From the NCBI GenBank assembly GCA_011390335.1, contig JAABSO010000013.1, positions 31,353 to 95,352 on the forward strand: DNA of 64,000 nucleotides, in the 5' to 3' direction. The translations under genes were made by a program, and so were the position numbers. Positions 63,587 through 64,000 of this stretch are shown here, one piece after another. The notes beneath the pieces are model-generated. The model saw only the letters and a list, made by a program, of their open reading frames with translations, was not told the origin of the DNA and made no database searches. Each line of letters starts with the position of its first letter. Within the stretch, counting starts at the first letter, position 1. The stretch comes from Desulfotignum sp. GTDB lineage: Bacteria > Desulfobacterota > Desulfobacteria > Desulfobacterales > Desulfobacteraceae.

Positions 63587-64000
63587 AATTTTTCCTTTCG
63601 GGGTTTGTTTTAATGATATCTCCAGAACTATGGCAAATTTTTCAAAAGTCTACAAGCCCTGATGTTTTACTGTAATGTGCAACCAGGTTGTTTTGACGTC
63701 ATGAATGAGAGCACTGAGTTGCGGTTTTCTTGGAGTACCATAAGGCATGGATCAACATACCAACACAAATCATGAGGTCTGGTCAGTGGAAGACCTATAT
63801 CGTTGAAGTAAAGGGGATATACGAGCAGATTTTATGACAGTACCGATAATTTCCCCGTTAAGGATCATTATCCCATAGAAAAAAATTTCCAGGGTCATTT
63901 ATTTTGGGATACCATTAGAATTCAAAACCTGATATGGTCGATTTGTTTAGAAATGATGGTTGCAATAACATTGAATTCCAGTTGTTTGCTTATTTATAAT
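63587..64000. other. Terminal noncoding stretch
   Basis: A 414-base AT-rich segment upstream of the LCIB-like gene. I see no frame longer than a few dozen codons with protein-like composition and no recognisable RNA gene. It presumably holds the promoter of the gene to its left and the edge of the next feature. Confidence 0.4.

Noticed and set aside
1..64000. tRNA and rRNA genes
   Set aside because: No cloverleaf with a GTTCRANNC T-loop and no rRNA-like block was found by eye; a tRNA search program would settle it.

Overview
The window looks like a chromosome segment of an anaerobic, probably sulfate-reducing member of the Desulfobacterota (Desulfobacteraceae-like). This is inferred from gene content: a tungsten/molybdenum aldehyde:ferredoxin oxidoreductase, a 2-hydroxyacyl-CoA dehydratase with its ATP-dependent activator, a multi-cluster ferredoxin, two ferritin/rubrerythrin-like proteins, a ferredoxin-nitroreductase, a molybdenum-hydroxylase maturation pair and a likely selenocysteine-containing permease. 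No rRNA, tRNA or CRISPR array was found.

Layout. 1-9.9 kb: a left-truncated diadenylate cyclase gene (c-di-AMP) with a DUF2914 protein, an L-asparaginase, a peptidoglycan amidase overlapping a chemoreceptor, a class III adenylate cyclase, and a FAD oxidoreductase divergent from a GntR regulator with a palindromic operator between them. 9.9-20.7 kb: an enoyl-CoA hydratase-family gene, then a same-strand series encoding a small conserved protein, two iron-alcohol-dehydrogenase paralogues (one without a metal site), an AOR, a four-cluster ferredoxin, two 2-hydroxyacyl-CoA dehydratase subunits, their activator and an MBL-fold protein. A plausible reading is that ADH and AOR oxidise an alcohol to an acid, and the reduced ferredoxin drives the activator and dehydratase. 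20.8-29.1 kb: a 7TM histidine kinase, redox and acetyltransferase genes, a molybdopterin-binding protein with XdhC, and an SO_0444-type permease interrupted by one in-frame UGA followed by a SECIS-like hairpin.

29.3-39.5 kb: an AttEFGH-like ABC system with fused permeases, an MBL lipoprotein, a DUF523/DUF1722 protein, a rubrerythrin-like protein, a Cache-PAS-HisKA protein with no ATPase domain, a hibernation factor and a CBS protein. 39.6-52.5 kb: a glycogen locus. One phosphorylase gene faces a four-gene overlapping operon that encodes a fused GH13/amylo-1,6-glucosidase, a second phosphorylase, glycogen synthase and branching enzyme.

52.5-64 kb: accessory territory, partly AT-rich. It holds REP-like palindromes, a YkgJ protein, a VapBC module, a racemase / D-cysteine desulfhydrase-type lyase / truncated TRAP receptor group, a nitroreductase, a CoA-transferase cut off by an insertion sequence with 17-bp terminal inverted repeats, two small genes followed by an integron attC-like site, and a protein resembling LCIB-type carbonic anhydrases. 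A ~146-bp hairpin repeat occurs at 5.96 kb and 25.36 kb, with a compensatory base-pair change between the copies.
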